A stretch of DNA of 64,000 nucleotides. It comes from Zizania palustris. Its lineage: Eukaryota > Streptophyta > Magnoliopsida > Poales > Poaceae. How positions within the stretch are numbered: position 1 is the stretch's first letter; the number at the start of each line of letters is the position of its first letter. The translations under genes and the position numbers were made by a program. The notes under the pieces were generated by a model. The model searched no databases. It was given only the letters and a program-made list of their open reading frames with translations, and was not told the DNA's origin. The stretch lies in assembly GCA_019279435.1 (NCBI GenBank), contig JAAALK010000288.1, positions 56,161,624-56,225,623 on the forward strand. The letters are read 5' to 3'. Below, in pieces: positions 32,101-44,198 of this stretch.

Positions 32101-34580
32101 CAGAAACATTCAATAGCCTTCGGGCATGTGGGATCCGTCTTAACCCCGAAAAATGTATATTCGGAGCTAAGGCTGGAAAATTGTTAGGGTATTTAGTTTC
32201 AAGCAGGGGAATTGAAGCTAGCCCTACTCAAATAACTGCGCTGCAGAAGATGGCTCCTCCGGAGAATTTAAAGCAAGTGCAAAAGCTGACTGGGCATCTG
32301 GCCGCACTTAGCAGGTTTTTATCAAGGTCTGCGGAGAGGAGCTTGCCGATATTCAAAGCTTTGAAAGGGTCCGAAGATTTTGCATGGACACCGGAGTGTC
32401 AGAGAAGCTTCGAAGATATTAAAGATTATCTCAGTAATCTTGCTACACTCACGGTGCCTACTGCGGACGAAACCCTACTCCTGTACCTTGCAGCTACAGG
32501 TTCAGCTGTCAGCGCAGTCCTTGTCAGAGAAGTGGATTTCAATGGGAAGTTGGTCCAAAATCCTGTTTATTTTGTATCCGAAGCATTATCAGGAGCGAAG
32601 ACAAGATACTCCGAACTTGAGAAGTTCGTTTATGCTCTGATAATGGCTTCGAGGAAGCTAAGACATTATTTTTTGGCTCATAATGTAATTGTACCAACTT
32701 CGTATCCCTTAGGAGATATGCTCCAAAGCAAAGATTCCACTGGAAGGATTGGAAAGTGGGCAGTCGAGCTAGCACCCTTCGGCATATCTTTCTTGGCAAG
32801 GACAGCTATCAAATCCCAAGTCCTAGCAGACTTCGTAGCAGAGTGGACTCCACCTGCGAATTTGACTCCGGAGAAATCAAGTGACGGAGTTTGGACTGTT
32901 TACTCCGATGGGGCTTTCCAAGCATCCGGAGCAGGCATTGGGGCAGTGTTGATTTCACCGTCAGGGCAAAGAGCAATGTACTTCGCAAGACTCAACTTTA
33001 AGTCTACCAATAATATAGCGGAGTACGAAGGGATTCTATTGGGACTCCGGAAAGCACGTGCTCTAGGGGCTACAAGAATAATTATAAAGACAGATTCTCA
33101 GATAGTAGCAGGGCACGTAGACAAAAGTTTTCAAGTTCGACATCCACAGCTTGCAAAGTACTTAGAGGAAATCCGCAAAATCGAAGCACACTTCAAGGGT
33201 ATTTCCATTCGGAGTATACCAAGAGCGGAAAACGTGCAAGCGGACATTTTAGCGAAGGCTGCAGCCGGAGCTGTGGATGTGCCTGAAGAAGCTTTCTATG
33301 AAGAGCTCAATATACCTTCGGTGCCACAAATTGCCTCTGCGGAGATTCTTTGCATTCCTAGTGCAGATTAGAAAGATTCGATCATGGAACTCTTGCAAGG
33401 AGGAACAAATTTGCCCGAAGAACCCCAATTGTCAAGATTAAAGCTCAGAGCCAGAAACTATCAGATAATCAATGGTATATTATACAAGGCCGGAGTATGT
33501 TCCCCTCTACTCCGATGTATATCCCAAGCCGAAGGCCAAGAAATTCTTCGAGAAATTCATGAAGGCCTTTGTGGAAGCCATTTAGCCCCTAGAGCTCTGG
33601 CAGGAAAAACACTTCGCCAGGGGCTTTATTGGCCCACAATAACAGCTGATGCGGAGAGCTTGGTCCGCACTTGTCAAGGATGCCAGTGGATGGGCCGACG
33701 GAGTCATCGCCCACCAACAGCTCTTCAAGTCATTGCTCCGGTATGGCCTATGGCCAGATGGGGTATGGATTTAATTGGTCCCTTTCCGCTAGCAAAGGGA
33801 AATCTGAAGTTCGCAGTGGTAGCTATTGAATATTTTTCTAAGTGGGTGGAAGCAGAACCCTTAACAGCTATCACTTCGAACAATGTAGAAAAATTCTTCT
33901 GGAAGAACATTATTTGCCGGTTCGGAGTGCCTAGATATCTCACAGTTGATAATGGAACACAGTTCGACGCAGAACCCTTCAGGAAGTTTTGCGAAGACCT
34001 AGGCATTCAGCTATGTTTTGCTGCAGTGAGGCATCCTCAGTCGAATGGAGCCGTAGAGCGAGCCAATGGAAATATTTTATCAGGGCTAAATCGAAGAATA
34101 GTAGGATTAGCAAAGGGACTGTGGACCGAAGAGCTTCCGAAGATTCTATGGTCCATTCGGACTACGCAAACAAGGTCCACAGGTTTTACTCCGTTCAGAC
34201 TACTATTCGGAGATGAAGCTATGACTCCAACGGAGCTCAAAGGGGGATCATTTCGCAGCACCGAACCAGACATTGAAGAAGAAAGACAAGCTTCGTTAGA
34301 TTTATCAGAAGAAACAAGACTTCAGGCTGTAGCTAATTTATCAAAATATCATCAGCAGACGAAGGCATGGTACGACCCGAAGGTTAAGCTCAATGAACTA
34401 AGACCGGGTCATCTTGTTCTACGAAGCATTATAGCACCAGGGAAGTTAGGCAATAAATGGGAAGGTCCATATCTAATTGTCCGCTCAGGGCGCCCTGGTT
34501 CATTTAAATTAGCTAATTTAGAAGGTGAAGAGTTAGCACATACTTGGCATGCGGAGCACCTAAAGCGATACTTCGCATAA
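29190..34580 (+). pseudogene. gag-pol: Gag-protease-RT-RNase H-RNase H-integrase polyprotein of element C
   Basis: One frame of 1797 codons, broken only by TAG at 30375 and 33369; element D has Trp at both places. In order (approximate residues): gag with RWFWSLKPGSINSW (~214) and a CxH...HxxxxC knuckle (~410); protease VLIDGGSSADI (~569); RT with CIDFTSLNKACPRDPYP, FLYAYSGYHQI (~889) and YMDD (~951); RNase H (~1050-1160); second RNase H from WTVYSDGAFQASGAG (~1234); integrase with HEGLCGSH, TCQGCQ, then Asp in GMDLIGPF, Asp in VDNGTQF and Glu in NGAVERANG at DX35E spacing. The RT motif A Asp, intact in D and I, is Tyr here (TAC at 31857), so reverse transcription could not work even without the stops. 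The start MPPKRS is shared with D. Confidence 0.93.
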
Positions 34581-35443
34581 GGGATCCTTGTAATTCGCTT
34601 GTAATCATCTTCTAAATTAATAAAGCATATGACCCTGATAGTTGCCTTCCCCTCATAGACTTCCAGCTTCCGAGTGGATGCACTGGAACCGCGGGGTCGA
34701 CCGAGAGGGAAGTGTCATTAAGCTGGGTTGTATTTTCGGACTTCGAACCCATAAAGTTCGAAACCTCCGACGTGGGGGCTGACATAATCCGGAGCCCAGG
34801 CCACTGGCTTGTAGGCATCCGTAAAAGAGCCCAAAACCACACCCTACGGAGTCCAAGCCATTGGCTGGTAGACTTCCGTAAAAAGAGCCGAAGGTGGCCA
34901 AAATCTGCGAAGTCCAAGCCATTGGCTGGTAAACTTCTGCAAAAAGAGCCGAAGGTGGCCAAATTATACGGAGTCCAAGCCATTGGCTGGTAGACATCCG
35001 TAAAAAGAGTCCAAAGAGACCATTGCAAACTCCGAACCATTGGTTCGTCAGAGATCGCAAAGACAAGCCGAAGGTGGCTAAAGCAAAATAGCATTTGAGC
35101 CATGAGCTTCGAATGTCTGTTAACATAGTCCAAAGTGACAAATTTTTTAAGACACTAAAGTGTCCTGGAAGTTATCTTAAGTGATTTCTTTCATAAAACA
35201 AAGGTACAAAGTTACCATTCTTCTGACTACAAAAAGTCGAAGACATTTCATAAGATTTCAAAAGATCTTTAAATGACAGAGGGGCTCGGAACCCCCAAAA
35301 AATTGTACTCCGAAGTTTTTTCTTTACGCATAACCATCTTTGAATACATTTCGAAGTTGCTTATACCCAAAGAGGGGCTAGTAAATATGGAGACAATTTT
35401 AAATTGACATTCATTATTCAAATAAATGTGTTTACAGATTACA
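34581..35443. other. Convergent intergenic region between pol and the antisense gene of C
   Basis: Contains no gene. It holds the tail of pol, the tandem repeat at 34790-35095 and A/T-rich DNA where the two transcripts would end tail to tail. Confidence 0.75.
34790..35095. repeat. About 60-bp tandem repeat in element C
   Basis: About five imperfect units of roughly 55-63 bp, each with GTCCAAGCCATTGGCTGGTA followed by CCGTAAAAAGAGCC and GAAGGTGGCCAAA. It sits between pol and the antisense gene, the same place as the array of element I, with unrelated sequence. Confidence 0.85.
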
Positions 35444-38400
35444 CTATGAAAAATCAGTATCTATACCAAGAAGGAATCGGAGACCTCTTCGGTCCCGAGA
35501 GCTACGGGTGGAACGACTAGTTCCAACATCGGAAGTTCTAAGAACTTTACGTTTAACTCTCTTCCTCCCCTTCGAAGCTCTAAAATCCTTCTGCTCTTGT
35601 TGAAGCTCGGCCCAAGTTCGAAGCCGTTCGGGGCTTCTTTCCCAGCTTCTAAGATCTTCAGATCTTTTATTTCGAGCTTCACCTTCGTCTTCAGACCAAA
35701 TAGTGTATTCAGAAGACGAGATGTTTGCGTTAACCTCTTTTTCTTCCTCTTTAATATAAGACAATACGTCTTTGATTACTTCGGGCGCAATTACGCCGGA
35801 GTCATCTCGAGGAATTAGAAATCGAGGACGCTTGTAAGTCTTTACAAGTTAAGTTCTAACACTTCGATATCTTCCATAAGGGGCAAAGCCTAAAAATATA
35901 ACAAACAAGATTTTCATTGATAAAATGTTTACAAGCATAAAGCTTTACATAATCAAAAATCCTAAATGATTCCTAAACCTGCGGGTTTGGAGGAGGTTGA
36001 CTGCTCGAAGCTTGGTTCCGAACATGCTTCTGGCGTTGGCCTTCGTCGATCCAAGCCTTGATCGCGGAACGACCTTCGGCTCTCCATGAGGTTTGAAAGG
36101 CTCGCCAGGCGGCAGTCACGCCTTCGGAAGGATTCAAAAGCCGCTCGTCGTCAAAGGTAATGGAGCCCTCTGCGCTCAGAGTGATTGTTCGGCCCAAATC
36201 CTCGTAGTAACGAAGTAGTCCGAGGTCAGACACTTGTCCGGAGAGTTCTCCCTAATGAATGCCTGCCGTCTTCATTTGCTTCGCTGCTCCTTGGATCCTT
36301 TTTAACCGGCGCAGCAGAGTCACGTTGTCATCCGAAGGAAGTGATCCAGTAGTACCGAAGTACTCTAGAACACCTAGCATCTGTTCGATGACCTCCGTAG
36401 CTACCTTCTCCGACTTAAGTTTTTCTTCAATTAGTGCATCCTTGCTCGAAGTCGTTTCTGCCAAAACTCCAGAAATCCTAGCATTATCCGTAGTTAAAAT
36501 ATTCTTCTGGTTTAGGAGTTGGCTAGCTTCCTCTTGGAGCCTTACAAGTTCGGACCCAGCACTAGCATGCTCCAACCGCACCTTTTCAATTTCAGCCCGA
36601 AGCACGATTCTTTCTGCTTCGAGTTCCTTATTAGCAGCCTCCAAGCCCTGTCTGGCCCTACGCTCCGTTGAAATCACATTATCCATTTGAAGTACTCTAG
36701 CTTCGGAGAAAGATAAGTTGCGTTTAAGAGCTTCATTTTCTTCCCGAAGCCGAGCAATTTCATTCTCGCTTGATAAAGTTGCAGCGCGAGCCAAGACTGC
36801 TTGCTGAGAAAAGAAAAAACTAAAGTAAGAAATTATTCACGTATAATTTTCTACTGGTTCGAAGATATACTCCGAACCCAATATAATTCGCTAAAGATAT
36901 TGGTTCAAAGGTGCTCCGTACCTGATAGGCTGCTCGTTCCAGGGCAACGTTGAGCTCCGAACTCTCCGCCCTGCTTATTTTTGCTACCAGCTCTGTCTCC
37001 CCGACTTCGCGACTCACTGGACCTAAAGGTTTGAGCAGAGTCCGAAGCCCAGTTTGCTCCAAAAAAGGAGTCAAAAGAGGGAGCATTGCCGAAGCCTCAT
37101 GGTCAACCCTGCTTGACGAAGGTCTGGAGCGTTCTCCTGAGGTCCTCGGAACTTCGGAAGATGGCCCCCCCTCAGTTGATTCACTTTCATCTGTTGACTC
37201 AGACGAAGTTGATCCTTGAGTAGGGAGAGGCTCTATGTGTCTTTTACCCCTTCCAGGCCCCTGTTGAGTGACCTCCGGGTGCGGCTCCGAAGTTGTCGAA
37301 GGCCTTTGAGTTGTGTCTTTGTGATGTACTTCTTCCGAAGGGGGCTCTGCAAAAGCAAAGGTATTATACATTGTATAATTTTGCAGAAAATAATAAAAGA
37401 ATTATGCGAAGTTTACCTTCGACATTCTGGGGGCATTCGAGCACCGGACTGCTCGGAGGATCGAAGGTGAGGTCTTCGTCTGAATCCACAGTTAAAATTT
37501 CTGCTGTCGGAGTATCTCCGTGAGCAGTCCTCCCTTCATCCACAACTGAAGTTGTAGGAACTTCAACTTCATCTTCGCCCATAGGGGCTTCGATCTGCTC
37601 TTCTTCTTGAGCATCCGGAGCTCTCACTTCTTCAATATTAGCTTGAGGCTCCGGCATACCTGCAGTATCTTCAATGTGAATATTTTGTTGAGCTGCATCT
37701 TCATCAATTAACCTCACTAATAATATACCTTCATCTTCTTTAGAATCGGAGATTGAGGTTCTTGAGTTCGAAGGCAAAGGATCCGAAGGTCCGAGATTTT
37801 TTGGCTTCCGAGCCACCTTCTTCACCGGAGTCTTAGCGGAGCTCGAAGCTCCGGCTTCAGCTATCCTTTTCTTGGGTCCTTTCTCCAAAGGCACCCAGTC
37901 CATCAAAGGGGGCGGAGTTAACTCCAGCATTCCCCATACTCTGTTAAATCTCTCCCAACTCCCGACCAATTTAACTCTCCATTCTTTTTCAGTCGGAGTT
38001 GGGGCACCCGAAAATCTTCTCCGAAGCCCTTACAATTTGCTCTGAAGTAATAGGGGCTGAAGAAGCTAAAAAATAAATAATTCAAGTTAGTCTTTCTTCG
38101 AAGTAAATATGTACAATGCATGTTAGTTTCGAAGTTACCTGCAGGGCTCGAAGTCAAGTTAATCTTGCGGAGACCGCCTTCCGAATCATCCTCGAAGACG
38201 ATAGGCCAGTTGGCCACCAGCGGAGAAATTTGCAGGGCGAGGAATTCTTCAGCTAAGTCCCGCATGCTTAACCTTCGGCTAATCTTTTGAAGCAGGTTAA
38301 GGCGAGCTTCGAGCTGGCCTTCGTTGGGCTATACTAAGGCTTCTTTTCGGAATTGAATTTCTTTAAGGGGCCCAGCCAGAGGACTGCTTACCCCAACTTC

Positions 38401-39086
38401 GGCATAGAACCATCTTAGAACCCAATCAGTGTACCATCTGGCATTGATGGCCTTGGCAGGAAACTGAAGGGCATATTCATCCCGAAGCCTAAAGTTGATA
38501 GAGCCTAAGGATACCACCACTTTCTCACCTCCGGAGCCTACGAAGGTCTTCGGTTGGCAAGTTACTTTGTGTAGTGCAGCGAAGATTTCTGCCCTCCCCT
38601 CACAACCTTCGGCTCTCAGCGCCCATTCGAAGATAGCTAATCTAGCTACTGCATTCGGAGATAATTGGGGGAGGGTTACATGGAACAGATCAAGTACCTC
38701 CGCCAGGAAGTCCAATGCAGGGAGGCCCAAGCCAGCTTCGAAGAAGGCTTCGAATACCACTACTTCTCCTGGTCTTGGTGATGGAATCGATTCTTTGCCC
38801 GGCTTCCGGATCATAACTCCATTACTAATTTTTCCCCCTGCTGTGATTGCCAAAGACTCCCTCTTGCAGGTAGAAGGCCCCAACTCAAAAGATTGATCCA
38901 AATACTTTGTCGATGGCGGGCACAGACCTTGGTCATCGGCGATTTGGAGATTTCTCCCCCCTGTCGCCATGGATGTCGCCGCCGGCATCGGAGGTGCCGC
39001 CGCCAACACTGCCTGCCGCTGCTGCTGCGGTCGCCTAGCTGCCGGGCCAAGGCCGACGGAGGTGCGGATCCCTTAGTCTTCACCAT
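35444..39086 (-). pseudogene. Antisense spliced gene of element C (Transposase_28-like)
   Basis: Minus strand, convergent with pol. Exons 39086-38139, 38065-37417, 37346-36922, 36803-35979 and 35889-35444. Introns: CAG|GTAACT...TTTTTTAG (38138-38066), AAG|GTAAAC...TTTTGCAG (37416-37347), CAG|GTACGG...TTCTCAG (36921-36804) and CAG|GTTTAG...TTTTTAG (35978-35890). Exon 1 starts MVKTKGSAPP, shifts frame once, then carries GEVVVFEAFFEAGLGLPA, LPQLSPNAVARLAIFEWAL and WVLRWFYAEVG. Exon 3 is Ser/Glu/Pro-rich; exon 4 is a coiled coil; the end is GLRFLLGIDTDFS. Lesions: stop at about 38327, frameshift in exon 2, stop at about 36249, and a small deletion with stops in exon 5. Borders and positions agree with D and I. 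The protein's role is unknown. Confidence 0.8.
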
Positions 39087-39201
39087 CGCGACCGCCGGAT
39101 TGCTCTGAGGAAATGGAGGCTAGAGCTCAAGAACTCAAAGGGCTGAAAAGTTTTTGATTGCGAGAACGCGATGAAAAGGTAACCAGGTAACTTCTAGGCC
39201 T

Positions 39202-39212
39202 TCTATTTATAG
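39202..39212 (-). promoter_or_regulatory. TATA box of the antisense gene in element C
   Basis: The minus strand reads GGCTATAAATAGAAGG, about 115 bp upstream of the ATG at 39086. The same GGCTATAAATAGA occurs at 44199 in element D ahead of its antisense gene. Confidence 0.75.
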
Positions 39213-39538
39213 CCTAGACTTCACTTTTTTACCGTTAACCCATGTCGTTTCACATTCCTGCCGTTACTTTTCCCCGAGACTAACGCTTACTGCAGTTTCC
39301 GTTAGACACAGAAACTTAACGGCTATTTTTTCTAAGTCTAAAAGACTTTCGAACTTCTTGAGTCGGTTCTAAGATAGTTCGAAAAGCAATTACCTTAAGA
39401 CTGATTCGAAGTTCATATCTTCATGCATTTCGGAGATAAAATAAAAACCAATAACCCCTATACTTGGTTATCTTTTCTTTCCGTATACTGCTCTCCTAAC
39501 GTTACAGGTCAAACGGAGAAGCGTATTCGAGGGGCTAC

Positions 39539-40033
39539 TGTTGGGGGAAAATATCTCATCTTCGAGGTTATTGCCGAAGCAGCATAAAGGCAGACAGCGG
39601 GTTTCGAAGGTTCCCAGAAGATCGTCTTCGAAGGTACCTGGAACCAAGTTTGAAGTACGAAGATAGGCATTGGTTCGGAGTACATCTTCGAATCAAGGCT
39701 TTTCAAGATCTTTTCTGCCAGCTAAGATGGAAGACTTATCTTCTTTCTCATTAGATTAGTCTTTTACCATTTTAGCCCTATTAAGGGAACCGAATAGTTT
39801 CCACTATGTCGGTTGTAATAGAGGGGTAAATAGGTCTTTTCCTTAATGTTTGGGCCTATAAATACCCTCCATTTCACCCTGTAATAGGGACCGAATACAA
39901 GTTATTCAATACACACTTTCGAACTATTCTAAGTTATTATCCTTTCGGAGGCTTAGAACAGTTTGCTTCGCAAACATTTCGTTTGTTAGTTTTCTTCTAC
40001 AGAAACCTGTTAGCGTAATCTTTTACGCCAACA
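39539..40033 (+). repeat. 3' LTR of element C
   Basis: 495 bp, near-identical to 28633-29127. It is preceded by the purine-rich GAGGGGCTA and followed by the target duplication ggaga. Confidence 0.93.
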
Positions 40034-40038
40034 GGAGA

Positions 40039-40349
40039 CAAATTTGAACAGTAACTTCTCATCTCATTTTATGTACACCTAAATCTGTTGTTGTGATGAT
40101 TTGCTTCTGTGAAGTTTGATTAGCCTTGTTTTGAATACTCTACATATCTGCCTATAAGCAATGTATTGGTGTTTATTTGATCAGGACACCGGTCGTTTCT
40201 AGGCTAGATACTTTTAGGCTTTTGTAATCTGTTTACTTTATGCTGCTTAGTCTTTAGAGGTGTGTTGGGTGTTCGGAACATGCCATTGATTCGAAAGAAT
40301 TTTTTAGGCGCCCATTCACCCCCCTCTGGTCGCTACTTTCGGTCCTACA
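40039..40349 (+). repeat. 5' LTR of copia E, last 311 bp
   Basis: Resumes directly after the ggaga duplication and ends GGTCCTACA at 40349. It matches 59202-59512 of the 3' LTR. Confidence 0.88.
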
Positions 40350-40351
40350 AG

Positions 40352-40364
40352 TGGTATCAGAGCC
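40352..40364 (+). promoter_or_regulatory. Primer binding site of copia E
   Basis: TGGTATCAGAGCC, two bases after the LTR, complementary to initiator methionine tRNA. Confidence 0.9.
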
Positions 40365-40414
40365 TGGTTAGGGTTTTTCCATACCTTAACCGGTTCTAAA
40401 CCCTAGTAGTGATC

Positions 40415-43372
40415 ATGACTTCTCCTGGCAAAGTCCCGTCCTTGGAAGCCTATGGCTATAACTATTGGAAGACTCGCATGCGAGCCTATCTTATGAGCCA
40501 AGGCTCGGACATCTGGGACATTTGTGTTCATTCTACGTTTGTTATATTGTCAGTTGCTGAGCATGGCACTCCTAGTATCATTGCCCAGCATCTAAACAAT
40601 AGTAAGGCTGTGAACATCTTGTTTTCTGGTTTAGGTCCCACTGAGTTTGAGGGTGTGAGCCATCTCTCCACTGCGAGAGAGATCTGGGATACCCTCAAGG
40701 CACACCATGAGGGAACAACCCAGGTCAAGTTCGCCTCTATCAGACCTACCAGCGTGAATATGAAAATTTCACACAAAAGCCGGGTGAATCTATTGAAGCA
40801 TTGTTTGGTCGTTTTCGATCAATCATAAACAAGCTTCGGGACAACAAGGCTGAGGGTGCTCAGTTAGTCTCAGATCACGAGCAGGTGCTCAAGGTTCTCC
40901 ATACTTGGACCAAAGATCTGGGAGATCAAGGTATCCTCTATCATTGAGAGCACATCTTATGATACCTTGACCATTTCTGAGTTTTTTAGCAAGCTAAAGG
41001 CCACCGAGGTTGATATCCAGTTGAGATCAAATCTCACTGGCTCTGGATCAAAGTCTCTGGCCCTTGCTACACCTTCTATTGATCCTTCTTCTGTGAGCTG
41101 TGTTGGGTTCTCTTTGATGTCTATCACTGAGGACCAGCTTAGCTTGAGTCTTTGGGAGATGATGATTTGTGTCTTTTTAACAACCGGGTGCGTCGTGTTT
41201 ATGACAAAAGAATGTTCAAGAGACACGACACAAAATCCGGATGCTTTGAGTGTGGTGATCCAGGACGACTTCATCGCCGACTGCCCCAAGCGCAACTGGA
41301 CACAAGAAGGGCACTAGTGGTGGCTTCCACGACTCCGGCTAGCACGACAGCTCTTCCTTCAACAAGGGCAAGCCAAAGACCAGATTCTTCAGAAAGGCTA
41401 TGAAGGACTACTGGTGAGAGAACAAGAGGCACGACAAGGCCTTCTTTGCCGAGATGGAGAAGGGCTACTCCAAGCGGTCCACGTCTTCTTCCTCTTCATC
41501 AAGCTCAATCGACGAGGAGATCGTCATTAGGAAGGGGAAGGACAAGGACGATCCGGCGGGTCTTTGCTTCATGGCTTTCGGGGATAGACCAAAGAGCCGC
41601 TCACATCAGCGCCGAAGATCCCGCAAGAGCTTCTGCTCAATGGCTCTTGGGGATAAGGAAGAGAAGAGCTCCTCCGATGACTCCGACGACGACGACAACG
41701 AAAAGGTATCATCTTACGAACGCGAAATCGTTGATTTACTTGAAAGCAATCGTCAGGAGTTAAAATATCGGGAAAAACTGCTTCGGGGAGCTAAGAAGAG
41801 GATAGATGAGTTACAGAGTGAGCTTGTCGTGGCCAACTGGCAGAATTGAGAGTCTATCTTCTTCCCCCTGCTTGGGTGATAGCAGTGAGTGCCCGAAGTG
41901 TGAGGTGCTTCTGTGTGACTAGTCGACTCTGAAGTCCAAGTACACAGAAAGGGTTGATGAGAGGGACGCTTTGGCCACTGAGCTTGAAAGCGCTCAGCTG
42001 GAGCTGGAAGATGCTGAAGCCACTATCGTCGCACCCTGTGCTGATTGCCCATCTCATCTAGCTGTCTTAGCTGAGCTAAAAGCAAAGGGCGATGAGCATT
42101 TGGGGATTTGGAGAGAGTGAGAGCTGAGCTGGCACAGACTAGGCTAGAGCTTGAGACACTGTCAGTTCCATCCACTGTCTGTGAGAACTGCCTGTCTCTT
42201 AGACTGGAGTTGATTAAGCTGAAAGCCGAGAAGTCTGTGCAGGTAGATAGCGAGTGTGAGACCTGCTTGTCTCAGGTGGAGGTTCTAGCTTCCTTGAGAG
42301 AGGAGCTAGCTGATTCTCAGAATGAGAATTTTTATCTTCGTTCTATCCTGAGTTGGATCAGTGCCCGAGAGCCACAGCTTGGCATGATGATCCAGCAGTT
42401 GAAGAGGCAAGATGGGTTTGGGGTAGGTTACACCTATACCAAGGCTGACTTTGAGAGTGCCATTAGCCGGGCAGTGGAGTGGAGTAAAATGACTCCTGAG
42501 CAGATATATCCCAAGACTCACTCCACTGAGTCTTCCCAGGCTAGTCAGCCCAAGGATGGAGTGATCCATGAACAGCCCAAATCTCTACCCAAGAAGCCCA
42601 TCTGGGTTCCAAAGACCAAACACCTCCACACTTCTCTTGACTCTCTTCCAGGACCCTCTCAACCCAAGAAGACTACACCAAACACCACTAAGCCCAAGAA
42701 TCCCAAGCCTCAACCACATCCCAAGAAGCCCACCTACCATTGTGAGTATTGTCAAAGAGAAGGGCATCTTGCAGGAATTTTGCTTCAGGAGGAAGCGGGT
42801 TGAGAGAGCAGAGCATGCTCGTGGTGGTCAGGAGCAGTTCTACCAGCAGGGTGGTAAACTGCGTGTTCCTCGATGCGGGGAGAGGCTGGAGGCCAGGCTG
42901 CAGTCGTGTAGGTGGTGGTAGAGGAGACGACTTTCATGCACGTGCTCCAATTGGTGGTGTTCGTTTCGGTAGAGCTCCAGGGCCATTTTGGCTACGGTCC
43001 TGGACCTCGTGGCCGAGGTTTTAGGCAGAACCATGGACCGCGCTTTGAGCTGCGCTTTGGTCCAAATTCTTCTGATGGTTTTTGCTTTCCGTCTTTTGAG
43101 AAGATGGCTCGACACTGGTTTAGTACTTTTGCTAAACCTGGTGCCAGACCATTTGCTCCCCCTTACAACCACTGATTGTGCAGGATCGGGGACTAGAGGA
43201 CGTTTGGATCATGGACTCAAGATGCTCTCGCCACATGACGGGACATCGTAGATGGTTCTCCAGTCTCACTCCCCCGAGCTCCAAAGACTACATCATTTTC
43301 GGGAACAGTGGTCAAGGGAAAGTAAGTGGCATCGGCTCAATTCGCATTTTAGATCATTTCTCTTTGAAGAAT
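40415..43372 (+). pseudogene. gag: Gag and protease start of copia E, long coiled-coil gag
   Basis: Starts MTSPGKVPSLEAYGYNYW. Capsid-like body to about 41200, first CCHC knuckle near 41235-41300 (C-x2-C-x4-H-x4-C, frame-shifted here), a Lys/Ser/Asp-rich stretch (41454-41710), then an extended coiled coil with CENCLSLRLELIKLKAEK and CETCLSQVEVLASLREEL (41707-42350). A Pro/Lys-rich linker (42540-42740) and a second knuckle CEYCQREGHL follow, broken by one inserted base at about 42771. The aspartic protease begins near 43180; its active site reads MDSRCSRHMTG, with Arg in place of the Gly of DSG. At 43372 the sequence is cut by element D. A TAG near 41920 and a frameshift near 42105 are shared with the copy at 61966. 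Confidence 0.87.
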
Positions 43373-43377
43373 GTTGC

Positions 43378-43873
43378 TGTTGGCGTAAAAGATTACGCTA
43401 ACAGGTTTCTGAAGATTAGAAACTAACAAACGAAGTGTTTGCGAAGTAAACTGTTCTAAGCCTCCAAAAGGATAATAACTTAGAATAGTTCGAATGTGTG
43501 TATTGAATAACTTGTATTGTGTCCTCTTTACAGGGCAAAACGGGGGGTATTTATAGGCCTAAACATTAAGGAAAAGACCTTTTTACCCCTATATTACAAC
43601 CGACATAGTGGAAACTATTTGGTACCCTTAAATAGGGTTAAAATGGTAAAAGACTAATCTAATGAGAAAGAAGATAAGTCTTCCATCTTAGCTAGCAAAG
43701 AAGCTCCCGGAAGAGTCCAAGTTCGAAGATATACTCCAAACTAGAATTCGTCATCATACTTCGAACTTGATTCAATGTATCTCCGAAGTTATATGCTGGA
43801 AGTCTTCGGTTTAATCATCAATCTTTATCTTGTCACTGCAATAACCCTAAAGATGGAATATTTTCCCCCAACA
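43378..43873 (-). repeat. 3' LTR of element D
   Basis: 496 bp, TGTTGGCG ... CCCCCAACA on the plus strand. The inner flank GTACCCCTCGAATACG is the complement of the polypurine tract. TATA-like TATTTATAGG at about 43547-43557 (minus-strand CCTATAAATA). Confidence 0.92.
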
Positions 43874-44198
43874 GTACCCCTCGAATACGCTTCTCCGCTA
43901 AATCCGTAATGTTAGGAGAGCAGTATACGCAAGAAAAATAATCATGCGTAGGGGTTAGCAGATTTAAACCATCTCTGAACTATGTGGAGATGTGAGCTTT
44001 GAATCAGTTTCTAATAAAATTACATTCGAAGTAACTTAGAACTAACTCAATAAGTCTGAAAGCCTTTTTAGACTTAGAAGAAATAGCTGTTAGCTTCTTT
44101 CTTCTAACAGAAGTTACGGAATGCTTTAATTTCAGAGCAAAGTAACGGTTGGGAATGTGAAGCGACACAGACAAACAGTAAAAAATCAGGGATTTGGG

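Larger units (their letters stand above)
28633..40033 (+). mobile_element. Gypsy/Tat element C, complete, young
   Basis: 11.4 kb, TG...CA, LTRs 28633-29127 and 39539-40033 (495 bp each), perfect duplication ggaga (28628-28632 and 40034-40038). By eye the LTRs differ by three substitutions and two single-base indels. Layout: primer site, gag-pro-pol on plus (29190-34580), a tandem repeat (34790-35095), an antisense spliced gene on minus (39086 down to 35444) and a polypurine tract (GAGGGGCTA, about 39529-39537). Despite its youth, pol carries two stops and a lost catalytic Asp. Confidence 0.93.

Noticed and set aside
34712..35141. Small frames over the 60-bp repeat of element C
   Set aside because: Repeat-driven and not conserved in reading frame with the corresponding region of D.
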